DNA from: Bin87 sp963668585
GTDB lineage: Bacteria > Chloroflexota > Dehalococcoidia > Lucifugimonadales > UBA3495
NCBI GenBank assembly: GCA_963668585.1
Contig: OY764869.1
Coordinates: 2,480,001 to 2,544,000 of the forward strand
Length of the DNA: 64,000 nucleotides
Direction of reading: 5' to 3'
Below the pieces are notes generated by a model. That model saw only the letters and a list, made by a program, of their open reading frames with translations, ran no database searches and was not told the origin of the DNA. Shown one piece after another: positions 46,096-57,684 of this stretch (positions within the stretch are counted from its first letter, which is position 1; each line of letters begins with the position of its first letter). Made by a program: the position numbers and the translations under genes.

Positions 46096-46880
46096 ATCGG
46101 TTCAGTGAGACTCCTGATTTTCGCGGGCCTGCCGGTTATCCACCAGCGTCCATCCGTGAGGTTTTCGTCATTTGTCAGGCAGCGGATTCTATGCTGTTCG
46201 ATTGGTCCCGGGCTGTTGCGCCGCTGGCATTTCCGGCCGCGGGCAAAACCGGCGGGTCGTTTTTATGGTTGGCGCAATGGAACTCCGTGCCCAAAATGCA
46301 ACCACCGCGTCATCCTTGGCCGGAATTCACAAGCCGGAACAAGGAGAACGGCGGTGGTTAAATACACTATGGACTGCCAAGTGCCATTGCGCAAGCGCAG
46401 CGCCGATACTCATGCTGTCTTTATCGTGAAGTTTTTCGGGGATAGAGGCGTCGCAAATCACAGCGCCGGTGATTCACGCCCTGACCAAAGGCGGATGCCC
46501 GGCGAATTGGGCCCGGAGCCTACCGCGGCACGGAATGGTCGCCGCGATCGCTACGGCGACGGGCAGGTCGCGCCTCTTTTCCGGCGCATCCCAATGAGGC
46601 GCTCATCTGATTTTGAACGCGGCCCTGGCCTTTCGGCCATTGCGATTTATTTCCCGGTACGCTCACCCTGAACCCGACGATTGATGAGGGGACGGTATGT
46701 GACGCAACATCCCGGCGAAGGCGGTCGAACTTCGCCGGGACGATTCCGTGCCACTGTCCGGTGGTCCTTCGACAGGCTCAGGATGAGCGGATTACCTCGG
46801 CTCAGGGTGAGCAGACTACCTCATCGGTGGTCAATAATCGAATGGCTGTGGATCACTGGCTCTGGAGTGTTGACTGAATG
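46096..46880. other. 785-bp intergenic region with a dispersed repeat
   Basis: No gene recognised. The repeat TCCTTCGACAGGCTCAGGA lies at 46764-46782, followed by a partial second unit (CTCAGGGTGAGC, 46801-46812). AATAATCGAAT at 46829-46839 matches the end of the ISAs1-like termini, so this is probably another copy of the mini-element described at 56112. Confidence 0.5.
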
Positions 46881-48272
46881 TTAGTCGTCGTCCATGGGTT
46901 CGGGCATGAGGACGAACTCGGGATACGACTCCATGCCCAACTCGGCGGTGTCTTGTCCCAAGCGTTCCGTGGACTCCGAAACCCTGGCTCCGATGGTCTT
47001 TTCAATTGCGAACCAGACGATCCAGGACAGACCGAAAACGAACGCGCCGATGGATACGATTCCGATAATCTGAACCAGGAAATTACCCCCGGCCGCGATG
47101 CACACCGCGATGGTTCCCCAGATTCCGGCGAACAGGTGCACAGGGACCGCGCCAACGACGTCGTCAATCTTGACCATTTCCAGGAACTTGATGCCGCCGG
47201 TGCAGATCGCTCCGCCCACTATGCCGATGAGCACTGACCATACGTGCGGCACGATATCCGGTCCGGCCGTGATGGCGACCAGTCCGGCCAATCCTCCGTT
47301 CAATCCGACCAGCAGGTCGATTCGTCCGAATACCAGCCTGGACAGGCTCAACGCAGTGATCACGCCGGCCGCCGCGGCCAGGTTGGTGTTCACCAGCACG
47401 TTGCTCATTGCCACCGCGTCGAACGCGGTTCCGAGGGCGAGTTGGGACCCACCGTTGAACCCGAACCAGCCGAACCACAATACAAACACCCCCAGGGTCA
47501 CCAGGACCACGTTGGACGGCGGAGTGATCCGGGCGGTACCGTCCCGCCGGAACTTGCCCAGTCGCGGCCCCACCACCAGCATCCCCGCCAGGGCGGCCCA
47601 ACCGCCGGTGCTATGCACGATGGTGGACCCGGCGAAGTCCTGGAACCCCATCTCCGCGAGCCATCCGCCGCCCCAGGTCCACGACCCGATAATCGGGTAC
47701 AGGAACGCAGTCAGAAGCAGCGTGAAGAGGAAGAAACTCCACATCTTGACTCGTTCGGCGAGGGCGCCCGAAATTATCGAGGCAGTGGTGGCTACGAACA
47801 CCATCTGGAAAAACCAGTCCGACATGACAGCGTAGCCATTGTCCACCACGGCGGTCAGGGCGGAATCGTCACCGCCGAGCAGCGCCAGTTCATCTCCGGA
47901 GGGCCCGTACAACGGCCACACCACCGTCCCGATCACGGACTGCACGTTGTTGTACATCAGGTTGTACCCGATGAAGTAAAAGGCCAGCCCTGCGATTGAG
48001 TAAAGCCCGATATTCTTCAGACAGATCATCGACGCGTTTTTGGTGCGTACGGAGCCGGCTTCCAGCATGGTGAACCCGGCGCACATCCACATGACCAGGG
48101 CGCCCCATATCAGGAAGGCAAAGGTGTTCAACACAAACTGGGTTTCAGAGTCGACCCCGGAGGCGTGAGCCACCTGTGGCCAGGCTACAAAGGCAAGCGC
48201 TGGCAGCGCAAAAAACGCTGCCAGCGCCCACAAACGATGACGGTTGAATACATTGCTCAAGGTATGTCGCAT
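46881..48272 (-). CDS. amt: Amt-family ammonium transporter
   Basis: 463 residues. An N-terminal signal-like segment (WALAAFFALPALAFVAWPQVAHA) precedes eleven membrane helices. Family signatures: FAFLIWGALVMWMCAGFTMLEAGSVR, DFAGSTIVHSTGGWAALAG with the first pore His, and VVGAVPVHLFAGIWGT with the second. The cytosolic tail is acidic and short. It moves ammonium/ammonia inward. No glnK-type PII gene is adjacent, which is less usual. Confidence 0.95.
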   Translation of the reverse strand: MRHTLSNVFNRHRLWALAAFFALPALAFVAWPQVAHASGVDSETQFVLNTFAFLIWGALVMWMCAGFTMLEAGSVRTKNASMICLKNIGLYSIAGLAFYFIGYNLMYNNVQSVIGTVVWPLYGPSGDELALLGGDDSALTAVVDNGYAVMSDWFFQMVFVATTASIISGALAERVKMWSFFLFTLLLTAFLYPIIGSWTWGGGWLAEMGFQDFAGSTIVHSTGGWAALAGMLVVGPRLGKFRRDGTARITPPSNVVLVTLGVFVLWFGWFGFNGGSQLALGTAFDAVAMSNVLVNTNLAAAAGVITALSLSRLVFGRIDLLVGLNGGLAGLVAITAGPDIVPHVWSVLIGIVGGAICTGGIKFLEMVKIDDVVGAVPVHLFAGIWGTIAVCIAAGGNFLVQIIGIVSIGAFVFGLSWIVWFAIEKTIGARVSESTERLGQDTAELGMESYPEFVLMPEPMDDD

Positions 48273-48353
48273 GATTAGTCCCGCCCGTAGATTGTTTTAT
48301 GTTGAACTCTCTGATCTCGCTGTTCGATGTCCATCTCTCTCCGGCCCGATGCG

Positions 48354-48791
48354 CTACGGTTCAAGCCGGATCGCGTCTCCAACATTGATGTCGCCGCCCT
48401 GCAGCACGACCGTCAGGATTCCGCGCTTGCCGAAGATCTCCTCCCGCAGTCCGGGTATCAGGGCGTCCATCTTTTGGCACGGCTCACAATCACCGGTGAC
48501 CTCGAGGGTAACGTGGTTGTCCGCGTCGCCGATGAAAAACACGTGCCCCTGCCGGGCCTGGGACAGGTCGAGACCCGTAACAGTGATGTTCTCTTTCACC
48601 TGGCCGGGCTGCAGCCCGTAATGGTCCAGGGTTTCCTGGTCCATCACCAGAACCTGGCGAAGGTTGCGCGGACTTCTGCTGCGATCGCCGTCCAACCCTT
48701 CCGCGGATATAGCGCGGGCGGATTCTACGGGATCGGAGGGAGTGCCTTTGACACGGGCGATATGGAGGTTGACGATGGTTCCGGATTGCAT
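48354..48791 (-). CDS. MOSC domain protein
   Basis: 145-residue stand-alone MOSC (molybdenum-cofactor sulfurase C-terminal) domain. ATG 48791 has GAGGAG upstream. It contains GLDGDRSRSPRNLRQVLVMD, the beta-strand core, and the conserved Cys in DCEPCQKMD, which would bind sulfur. Such proteins are linked to sulfur carrier or molybdoenzyme cofactor maturation, but no molybdenum gene is near. Confidence 0.88.
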   Translation of the reverse strand: MQSGTIVNLHIARVKGTPSDPVESARAISAEGLDGDRSRSPRNLRQVLVMDQETLDHYGLQPGQVKENITVTGLDLSQARQGHVFFIGDADNHVTLEVTGDCEPCQKMDALIPGLREEIFGKRGILTVVLQGGDINVGDAIRLEP

Positions 48792-49193
48792 GACGAAACT
48801 CCTCAGGACGCTGACGACGGCGTATGAATACCCGCTGCGCTCTTTAGCCGGATTTTAGGATATGACCGGAAAGTTGGCAAACCGGACGCCTGACATAACC
48901 TGATCAATCGCAGTTGGGCAGCGGGCGCGCGGTTCTGCTGCGGCGCCCGGCGTCTGATTCCAATGGGCCAGTCCGTCAGTTTACGCCGCGCCGGCCTGAG
49001 TACGGCAGGACGGCCAGCGGGAAGTCCTTTCGGGAAAGGTGACTGGTTCGCGTCAAGGTAATTTGACGACCCCGGCGTGCGCCGGCGGTTCCCTGGCCAC
49101 GGCTTCCCCGTAGCCGTCCCGACCCGGGACGAGTAGAATGAGCCGCAGTTTCGTACCCGGCGAGCCAGGGCCGGGTTCAGTGAGGTTTGCAGC
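48792..49193. other. intergenic region between divergent MOSC and enoyl-CoA hydratase genes
   Basis: Should contain two divergent promoters; clear boxes are not obvious. No further gene seen. Confidence 0.4.
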
Positions 49194-50045
49194 ATGGCGT
49201 ATGAATACATAAATACCGAGGTTGTGGATGGCGTTCTAGTGATGACCATGCACGACCCTCCGACGCGCAACGCGTTGGGGCCGGACATGGCCGCCGAGAT
49301 GTTCGAGCGACTCGACGAGTTTGAAAACAACCCGGAAGAACGTGTTTTGGTCTTGACCGGAACCGAGCCATCCTTCTGTTCCGGCGCCAATGTCCGGGGA
49401 TTCCGGCGAAGGATCGACGAACGCGAGGCGGAAGTCGATCCCGAGCCTCTGACCTGGGGCAAGATGGAATATATGAAAGGCCGGCAAAGCCGTGTTGAGA
49501 CCGGGCCGAGGGTCAACTTCGTGCCGCTGCGAATCCACGATCTGCAAAAACCGTCGATCGCGGTGGTGAACGGCCCGGCAGCCGGGGTCGGTTGCGGGTT
49601 GGCGCTCTCCTGCGACATTCGGGTCGTTGGGGACAGCGGCCGGCTGTCCGAGCGCTTCGTGCTGAATGGCCTGATTCCGGGTGATGGCAGCTGCTGGCAG
49701 TTGCCCAAACTGATCGGCACCAGCAACACCCTGCTGTTGCAGTACACCGGCGATTGGATGGGAGGGGAAGATGCGGTGCGCATCGGTCTCGCCAGCAAGT
49801 GTTTCCCGGACGACCAGCTAATGGAAGGCGCGATGGAACTGGCGACGCGGATCGCCAAAGGACCAACGATCGCCCACTCCTTGACCAAGTATCTGGTGCA
49901 GGAGAGCATGGATCTGAATTTCCGGGAGGCGTTGGAGTTGGCCTCGGCCGCCCAGGAACATGTGCGCCTCACCGAGGACCACAAGATCGCGGTGCAGTGG
50001 TTTTTGGACAAGAATCGGGGTATGCCGCCCTTCGTCGGACGCTGA
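49194..50045 (+). CDS. enoyl-CoA hydratase/isomerase family protein
   Basis: 283 residues of the crotonase fold. Oxyanion-hole segments are SFCSGANVRGF (about 58-68) and VNGPAAGVGCGLALSCDIRV (about 123-142). The usual second acidic residue region reads LIPGDGSCWQLPKLIG, with Asp in place of the more common Gly. The catalytic Glu pattern is not standard, so hydratase, isomerase or another crotonase reaction is possible. GAGG precedes ATG 49194. Confidence 0.9.
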   Translation: MAYEYINTEVVDGVLVMTMHDPPTRNALGPDMAAEMFERLDEFENNPEERVLVLTGTEPSFCSGANVRGFRRRIDEREAEVDPEPLTWGKMEYMKGRQSRVETGPRVNFVPLRIHDLQKPSIAVVNGPAAGVGCGLALSCDIRVVGDSGRLSERFVLNGLIPGDGSCWQLPKLIGTSNTLLLQYTGDWMGGEDAVRIGLASKCFPDDQLMEGAMELATRIAKGPTIAHSLTKYLVQESMDLNFREALELASAAQEHVRLTEDHKIAVQWFLDKNRGMPPFVGR

Positions 50046-50081
50046 TTGCAGGCGCCTGGTGAATCCGGCGCGTTGGAACCC

Positions 50082-50110
50082 TTGACGGTGCGGCCATTTG
50101 GGCCTATACT
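50082..50110 (+). promoter_or_regulatory. sigma-70-type promoter of the 23S rRNA unit
   Basis: TTGACG (50082-50087) and TATACT (50105-50110) are separated by exactly 17 bp, close to consensus. It lies about 155 bp before the mature 23S start and after the stop of the enoyl-CoA hydratase gene, so the 23S gene has its own promoter. Confidence 0.8.
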
Positions 50111-50206
50111 CCATGTCCACCTGCTGACTTGAAGCTGTTTCCGGAAGGAGGCGGCGGAGCCCTCGACCTAGAGTCGGGAGAGCCCAGGGCAGCGGGGCAC
50201 GTTAAA

Positions 50207-50267
50207 AACTGAATAGGAAGTTTGAACTGTAAAGAACCGAGTCTAGAGAATTTGAAGTTCCTAGCGT

Positions 50268-50276
<9 letters not shown>
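50207..50276 (+). other. 5' strand of the 23S rRNA processing stem
   Basis: Pairs with 53311-53388. The inner part, 50248-50276 with 53311-53339, pairs over 29 positions with three mismatches. The outer part includes AGAACCGAG/CTCGGTTCT and GAAGTTTGAAC/GTTCAAACTTC. This is the RNase III-type stem that brings the ends of 23S together. Confidence 0.85.
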
Positions 50277-53310
<3,034 letters not shown>

Positions 53311-53319
<9 letters not shown>

Positions 53320-53388
53320 ACGCCAGGAGCTTCTAATTCTTCTGGCTCGGTTCTCGACAAACCAGGTTCAAACTTCCTTATTCAGTGT
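53311..53388 (+). other. 3' strand of the 23S rRNA processing stem
   Basis: Complement of 50207-50276. The 120 nt from here to the tRNA do not resemble a 5S rRNA. Confidence 0.8.
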
Positions 53389-53452
53389 GCATCTCATCAA
53401 CTCGCAGGGCATTGGCCGCCGGCCTTTCGGTCTTATTGCCCTTGGTCAACGA

Positions 53453-53527
53453 TGCGGGGTGGAGCAGTGGCAGCTCGTCGGGCTCATAACCCGAAGGTCG
53501 TTGGTTCGAGTCCAACCCCCGCTACCA
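53453..53527 (+). tRNA. initiator tRNA-fMet (anticodon CAT)
   Basis: 75 nt with encoded CCA. Initiator features: three G-C pairs flanking the anticodon loop (GGG-CTCATAA-CCC) and no pair between positions 1 and 72 (T and T). The T arm has GGTTCGAGTCC. It follows 23S by about 130 nt with no promoter seen between, so it is probably made from the same transcript. Confidence 0.95.
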
Positions 53528-53541
53528 AACAGCAAAGATCG

Positions 53542-53565
53542 GCCCCGGCTTAGCCGGGGCTTTTT
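53542..53565 (+). terminator. Rho-independent terminator of the 23S/tRNA-fMet unit
   Basis: Perfect 8-bp stem GCCCCGGC/GCCGGGGC with loop TTA, followed by TTTTT, 14 nt after the tRNA. Confidence 0.92.
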
Positions 53566-53620
53566 GGTGTGCGTCCATGGCGTCATCGTGGACGCGGTCG
53601 GCTGATGGCGCCGGTTTTCT

Positions 53621-53947
53621 CTAATCTGCAGCCACCGCGCCGGAGGCCTCCAGCCTATGCACCACCTCGTAGGTGTGGAAATCCCCGGGGCCCAGCAGGA
53701 AATCGGGCGGGCCGCCAGCGTGCGCGGACCGGAAGGCATCGCTGCGGGTCCACGTGTGATGGTGTTCCTCAGTTTCCCAGTGGGTCACCACCAGGAAATC
53801 CTCGTGCTCCGGGGTTTTGAGCATTTTCCACAGTTCGAAGCTGATGAACCCCGGATGATCCTGCACGGCTCCCCGTGCCTTGAACATTTCCGCGAGGGTG
53901 TCGCCGTAACCTGTCTTCACTTTGATTCGGTTGGTGGCTATGAACAT
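53621..53947 (-). CDS. antibiotic-biosynthesis-monooxygenase-fold protein (IsdG/HmoA-like)
   Basis: 108 residues, ferredoxin-like ABM domain. Start ATG 53947 follows GGAGG at 4-nt spacing. The heme-oxygenase-type residues appear to be present: Asn6 (ATNRIKVK), Trp in HTWTRSDAF, and His in RSAHAGG. So heme degradation is possible, but many ABM proteins act on other substrates. Last gene of an operon with two LLM oxidoreductases, 18 bp after the previous stop. Confidence 0.82.
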   Translation of the reverse strand: MFIATNRIKVKTGYGDTLAEMFKARGAVQDHPGFISFELWKMLKTPEHEDFLVVTHWETEEHHHTWTRSDAFRSAHAGGPPDFLLGPGDFHTYEVVHRLEASGAVAAD

Positions 53948-53965
53948 ATTGCCTCCTGGGGCGCG

Positions 53966-55069
53966 TCAGATTGCCAGGTTCAAGTCTGCCAACTGCGGCA
54001 GGGTTTTTTCGGCCAGCAACTCCAGGGAACGCATTCCTTTGGCGCGATCCGTTCCCCAGTCGTGGCAAAGCACCAGCAGAGTCCCGAATCCGCCGGTTTT
54101 ATCGTGCAGCGCCCGGATTTCCCGGGCGCAATGGTCCGGGTCCCCGACTATCCAAAAATTCTCCAGCATGTATTCCGGAGTGAGGGCGGAGTTGGGGACG
54201 TCCGGAGTGGTCCTGATGCCGTCGAGTCCCCGGGGACCCTGGCCAAGCAGGGGCAGGAAGTAGTCGTTGAAAGTTTTCGCAGGAGGGCCGTTCATGACGT
54301 CCGCGACGGCCTGATCGGTGGTGTCAGCGACGTACACTTCACGAGCGATCCTCCACCGGTCGCGGGACACCTCGCGTCCAGCGGTTTGAGCGCCTTTGGC
54401 GTACGCGTTCCAGTGCAGCGGCAGATGCGACGCGTGCAGGAAGAAGGTGCTCATCGGCCACCATCCCATCTCGCCGGCCACTTCCAGCGTCTGCGACGAT
54501 GGGCTGCTGCCCGCGACCGCTATGGGAGGGTGGGGGGTCTGATATGGCCGCATATGAAAGGCAAGCCCGATTTCAGGTTGCGCCGCCGGCAAGGCCACGT
54601 CGTAGTGCTCACCCTTGAACCGGAAGCCGTGTGGGTGATCCGAGGACCACATCTGCACGATCAACTCGGCCGCCTCGCGCATACGATTCCGTTGTTGACC
54701 AGATTCCCGGTCCATCTGAAACATCTCGGAGTCGGTGGGCACGCCGCCGGACCCGATGCCGAAGAAAAACCGTCCTCTCGCCAGGTGGTCCAGCATTGCC
54801 ATGCGGTGCGCGATCATGATCGGGTCATGGAACGCCAGCAGCGAAACCCCGGTGCCCATCACCAGGTTTTTGGTGACTCCCAGGGCCCGAGCGATGAACA
54901 GATCGGGGGCCGGCATATTTTCCCATTCGGTGGTGAAATGCTCGCCGATCCAGGCCTCCGCGTAGCCCAGTTCGTCGGCCAGCGACATCAACTCCAGGTC
55001 TTCGTCGTAGGTATCGGCGTGCAGCCGGCCCGGTGGATGCAGCGGCATATTGAATAGGCCAAGTTGCAT
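53966..55069 (-). CDS. LLM-class (luciferase-like) flavin-dependent oxidoreductase
   Basis: 367-residue bacterial-luciferase-like enzyme. GGAG lies 7 nt before ATG 55069. Blocks: MQLGLFNMPLHPPGR, SLADELGYAEAWIGEHFTTEWEN, MGTGVSLLAFHDPIMIAHRMAMLDHLARGRFFFGIGSGG, and a C-terminal NFWIVGDPDHCAREIRAL. The N-terminal GLFNMPLHPP opening is the limonene-monooxygenase/LuxA-like subgroup. It is 14 nt after the F420-type LLM gene, so co-transcribed. Confidence 0.9.
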   Translation of the reverse strand: MQLGLFNMPLHPPGRLHADTYDEDLELMSLADELGYAEAWIGEHFTTEWENMPAPDLFIARALGVTKNLVMGTGVSLLAFHDPIMIAHRMAMLDHLARGRFFFGIGSGGVPTDSEMFQMDRESGQQRNRMREAAELIVQMWSSDHPHGFRFKGEHYDVALPAAQPEIGLAFHMRPYQTPHPPIAVAGSSPSSQTLEVAGEMGWWPMSTFFLHASHLPLHWNAYAKGAQTAGREVSRDRWRIAREVYVADTTDQAVADVMNGPPAKTFNDYFLPLLGQGPRGLDGIRTTPDVPNSALTPEYMLENFWIVGDPDHCAREIRALHDKTGGFGTLLVLCHDWGTDRAKGMRSLELLAEKTLPQLADLNLAI

Positions 55070-55083
55070 GGCTGCGCTCCGTT

Positions 55084-56034
55084 TCAGAGGGATTGCGCGA
55101 CTTTGCCCAGCAGGTTGATGGTCTGTTCCATGTCTGCCGTGGGATCGTCGCCCGCCGTTACAGGGGTTACCAGCAGTTCGTCGATTCCCATGTCCAGCAT
55201 GGCGACCATGCGCTCACCTACAGTGTCCGAGTCGCCGGTGAGCACGGTGGCTTCGATCATGCCATCGCTCCAGGTTTCCTCCGCGGCTTCCGGGTAGCCG
55301 GCGGCCGCCCACATCTGCTGATAGAAGGGCAGGCGCGGGTAGTTGGACAGTTGCTGCTGCACCGCAAGGCGGGTCGCTCCGGCGTCCGTGCTGATGCAGA
55401 CCGGCGCGTGAGCAATGAGCGTCGGGGTGTCCCGCCCGGCTTGATCAGCGCCCTTGCGCATGGCTGGGAGGGCTTTGTCGCGGAGATACACCGCAGGACT
55501 GACCCAACTGATCGCGCCGTCGGCTTCGGCTCCACACAGTTCAAAGGATCCTTCCTGCAGCGCCGAAGCCATCACTGCGACGTCCACCGGCTTTGGAATG
55601 CTGGCATGGGCCGTGTACTCCTGACCGTCAAAGTCCACCGAACCTTCGTGCAGCAACGCCCGCAATATCTGCAAGTATTCGCGCAGGTTCGTCAACGGGG
55701 CCCGCAGGTTGAACCCGAACATGGACCGCATCGTGGGGCGATGGCTGGGCCCTACACCCAAGCGCAACCGCCCGGGAGCCAGTTGGTCCAGCACCTGCAC
55801 CTGTTGCGCCACGACGATGGGATGCCGCGGGTAGGTTGGCACGATGGAAGTGCCAAACAGTATGTTGTCGTTCTGGACAGCCGCGGCCGCAAACAGGGTA
55901 AGGGCATCCAATCCGGTGCCGCCGGTAGTCAGCCACGTGGCCTGAATTCCGGCGGCACCGGCGCGGCGCATGAGGTCCAGCGATGCCTCAGCGTTTGGTG
56001 CGCCAGCATGAAGGCCGATGCGTTTGGTGGGCAT
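55084..56034 (-). CDS. LLM-class F420-dependent oxidoreductase
   Basis: 316 residues, shorter TIM barrel of the F420-dependent (Mer/MSMEG_2516-like) LLM type: LMRRAGAAGIQATWLTTGG, LFGTSIVPTYPRHPIVVAQQVQVLDQLAPGRLRLGVGPSH. GAGGT lies about 7 nt before ATG 56034. First gene of the three-gene operon. Cofactor F420 use is by subfamily resemblance only. Confidence 0.85.
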   Translation of the reverse strand: MPTKRIGLHAGAPNAEASLDLMRRAGAAGIQATWLTTGGTGLDALTLFAAAAVQNDNILFGTSIVPTYPRHPIVVAQQVQVLDQLAPGRLRLGVGPSHRPTMRSMFGFNLRAPLTNLREYLQILRALLHEGSVDFDGQEYTAHASIPKPVDVAVMASALQEGSFELCGAEADGAISWVSPAVYLRDKALPAMRKGADQAGRDTPTLIAHAPVCISTDAGATRLAVQQQLSNYPRLPFYQQMWAAAGYPEAAEETWSDGMIEATVLTGDSDTVGERMVAMLDMGIDELLVTPVTAGDDPTADMEQTINLLGKVAQSL

Positions 56035-56111
56035 ATCAATAACCTCAGTAGGGGATTGGCCCTATCGTATCACCGCCCGGCGTATTTGTAGAGAAACGAG
56101 GGGTTCTGCCG

Positions 56112-56245
56112 CCGGCTCTTTCGATTATTCTGCCACGAGGCGATTGGTGTCGCTGGAACAATTCCCTGCTCACCGTCCGCTCGTCCTTCGACAGGCTCAG
56201 GATGAGCGGACCACCGCATCTATCGTCAATAATCGAATGGCCCTG
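56112..56245. mobile_element. MITE-like element with ISAs1-type termini
   Basis: The left end carries CTCTTTCGATTATT. The right end, reversed, reads CAGGGCCATTCGATTATT, which differs from the ISAs1 terminal repeat at 26598 at two positions. Inside is a copy of the TCCTTCGACAGGCTCAGGA repeat (56183-56201). About 135 bp with no gene. It fits a non-autonomous element mobilised by the ISAs1 transposase. Confidence 0.55.
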
Positions 56246-56380
56246 GGGTTCTGCCGTTACCCGCCCACTCCGACCCGAGGACACGCTGGCGCCTTTGCCG
56301 CTGCACAGTCGCGGCGGGGTTATTGACCCGGAGATCCGTTGGGAACCGGTTTCCCATTGAGATTAAGGAGCGGTCGCCGG

Positions 56381-57679
56381 TCAGCCCACCCCTTCGGCGT
56401 AATCAGTTCCGACATGACCGGCCGCTTCGAAAGCCTCGTATTCTTCAGCAGAATACCCCAGCAATTCGCGATAGACGTACTCATTGTCCTGCCCGAACAT
56501 GACTGGGCCGCGACGAATGCTCAACGGGGTTGCGGACATTTTGTACAGCGGCCCCGGGTAAAGATGGGCGCCGCAGTCTTCCTGGAACGATTCCTGGAAA
56601 AACTGCCGGCTCCGCACATGGGAATCCGCAAATACGTCGGCCTGATTCATCACGGCGCCGGCCGGAATCCCACGCTCCTGCAGCGCATGCATCGCGGCGT
56701 CCGGGGACTGCGTGCGTGTCCACGCGGCGATGCGCGGGTCTATCTCATCCTGACGCGAACGGCGTGCGGCGGCATCCGCCAGACCGGCGTCGGCCTCCAG
56801 ATCCGGCGCGCCGATTACCTGGCACAGGGCACGCCACTGTTGGTTGTCATAAACGGTCACCGCAACCCATCGGTTGTCTCCGGCGCAGGGGTAGCAATTC
56901 TGCAGTGCGCGGGGATGGCGATTGCCGGTGGGCCCATGGGCGCGCCCGTTCATCAGGTGGTCCATGTAATATTCCCCAAGGAAGGGAAAGACGTTTTCGG
57001 CCTGCCCCAACTCAACCAGTTGGCCCTCCCCGGTGCGCTTGCGATGATGCAGTGCGGCCAGCACGGCGAAGGCTCCCTGGGCTCCCGCGGCCGCGTCGGA
57101 CATCAGTACGGTGGTGTTGTACGACGCGTCGGTGTCTTCGTACCCGCGCAACATGGTGTGCCCCACCACGCCTTCGATGTGGACGCCGTGAGCTCGAAAA
57201 TCTCGGTATGGCCCGGTGCTGCCGTATGCGGGCATCCTCAACATGATGATGTTGTCCTTCACCGCCTTCAAAGACTCGTAGGAAATGCCCAGCTTCTCCA
57301 TGGTTTCCGTTGGGTTGTTCTCCACCAGCACATCGCTGATGGCGACCAGTCGATCAAATATTTCCCGCCCGCCGGGATCGAGCAGGTTGACCGTCATGCT
57401 GCGCTTGTTGCGAGCGTGCGAATTGAACATCGGCGAGCGGTTGAATGGACGTTCACCGGGCACTCGCCCCGGCGTCCCACCGGAGTAGAGCGGCAGGTTG
57501 TCAATCACGGCCTGCGTCAAATGGGGCGCTGCGCCGCGTGTCAGTGGCACAAACGCCTTGGTGGACTCAACTCGAATGACCTCGGCTCCCAGGTCAGCCA
57601 GAAAAGAGCCGCAATACGGGCCAGCCCATACCACCGTGATCTCCAGGACGCGCAGGCCCTCCAATGGGAGACGTGGCAT
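56381..57679 (-). CDS. CaiB/BaiF family (class III) CoA-transferase
   Basis: 432 residues. Start LEGLRVLEITVVWAGPYCGSFLADLGAEVIRVE is standard. The nucleophile position reads GEGQLVELGQAE, Glu where most members have Asp; some active subgroups also have Glu. C-terminal NEYVYRELLGYSAEEYEAFEAAG is normal. AGGA lies 9 nt before ATG 57679, 5 nt after the upstream CaiB stop, so the two are co-transcribed and may form one enzyme. Confidence 0.9.
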   Translation of the reverse strand: MPRLPLEGLRVLEITVVWAGPYCGSFLADLGAEVIRVESTKAFVPLTRGAAPHLTQAVIDNLPLYSGGTPGRVPGERPFNRSPMFNSHARNKRSMTVNLLDPGGREIFDRLVAISDVLVENNPTETMEKLGISYESLKAVKDNIIMLRMPAYGSTGPYRDFRAHGVHIEGVVGHTMLRGYEDTDASYNTTVLMSDAAAGAQGAFAVLAALHHRKRTGEGQLVELGQAENVFPFLGEYYMDHLMNGRAHGPTGNRHPRALQNCYPCAGDNRWVAVTVYDNQQWRALCQVIGAPDLEADAGLADAAARRSRQDEIDPRIAAWTRTQSPDAAMHALQERGIPAGAVMNQADVFADSHVRSRQFFQESFQEDCGAHLYPGPLYKMSATPLSIRRGPVMFGQDNEYVYRELLGYSAEEYEAFEAAGHVGTDYAEGVG

Positions 57680-57684
57680 GAGAA

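Noticed and set aside
48803..50011. 402-codon minus-strand frame opposite the enoyl-CoA hydratase
   Set aside because: It is the antisense shadow of a clear crotonase-family gene, with no family resemblance of its own.
53330..53452. Possible 5S rRNA after 23S
   Set aside because: The space is only about 120 nt and mostly forms the 23S processing stem; no 5S features were seen.
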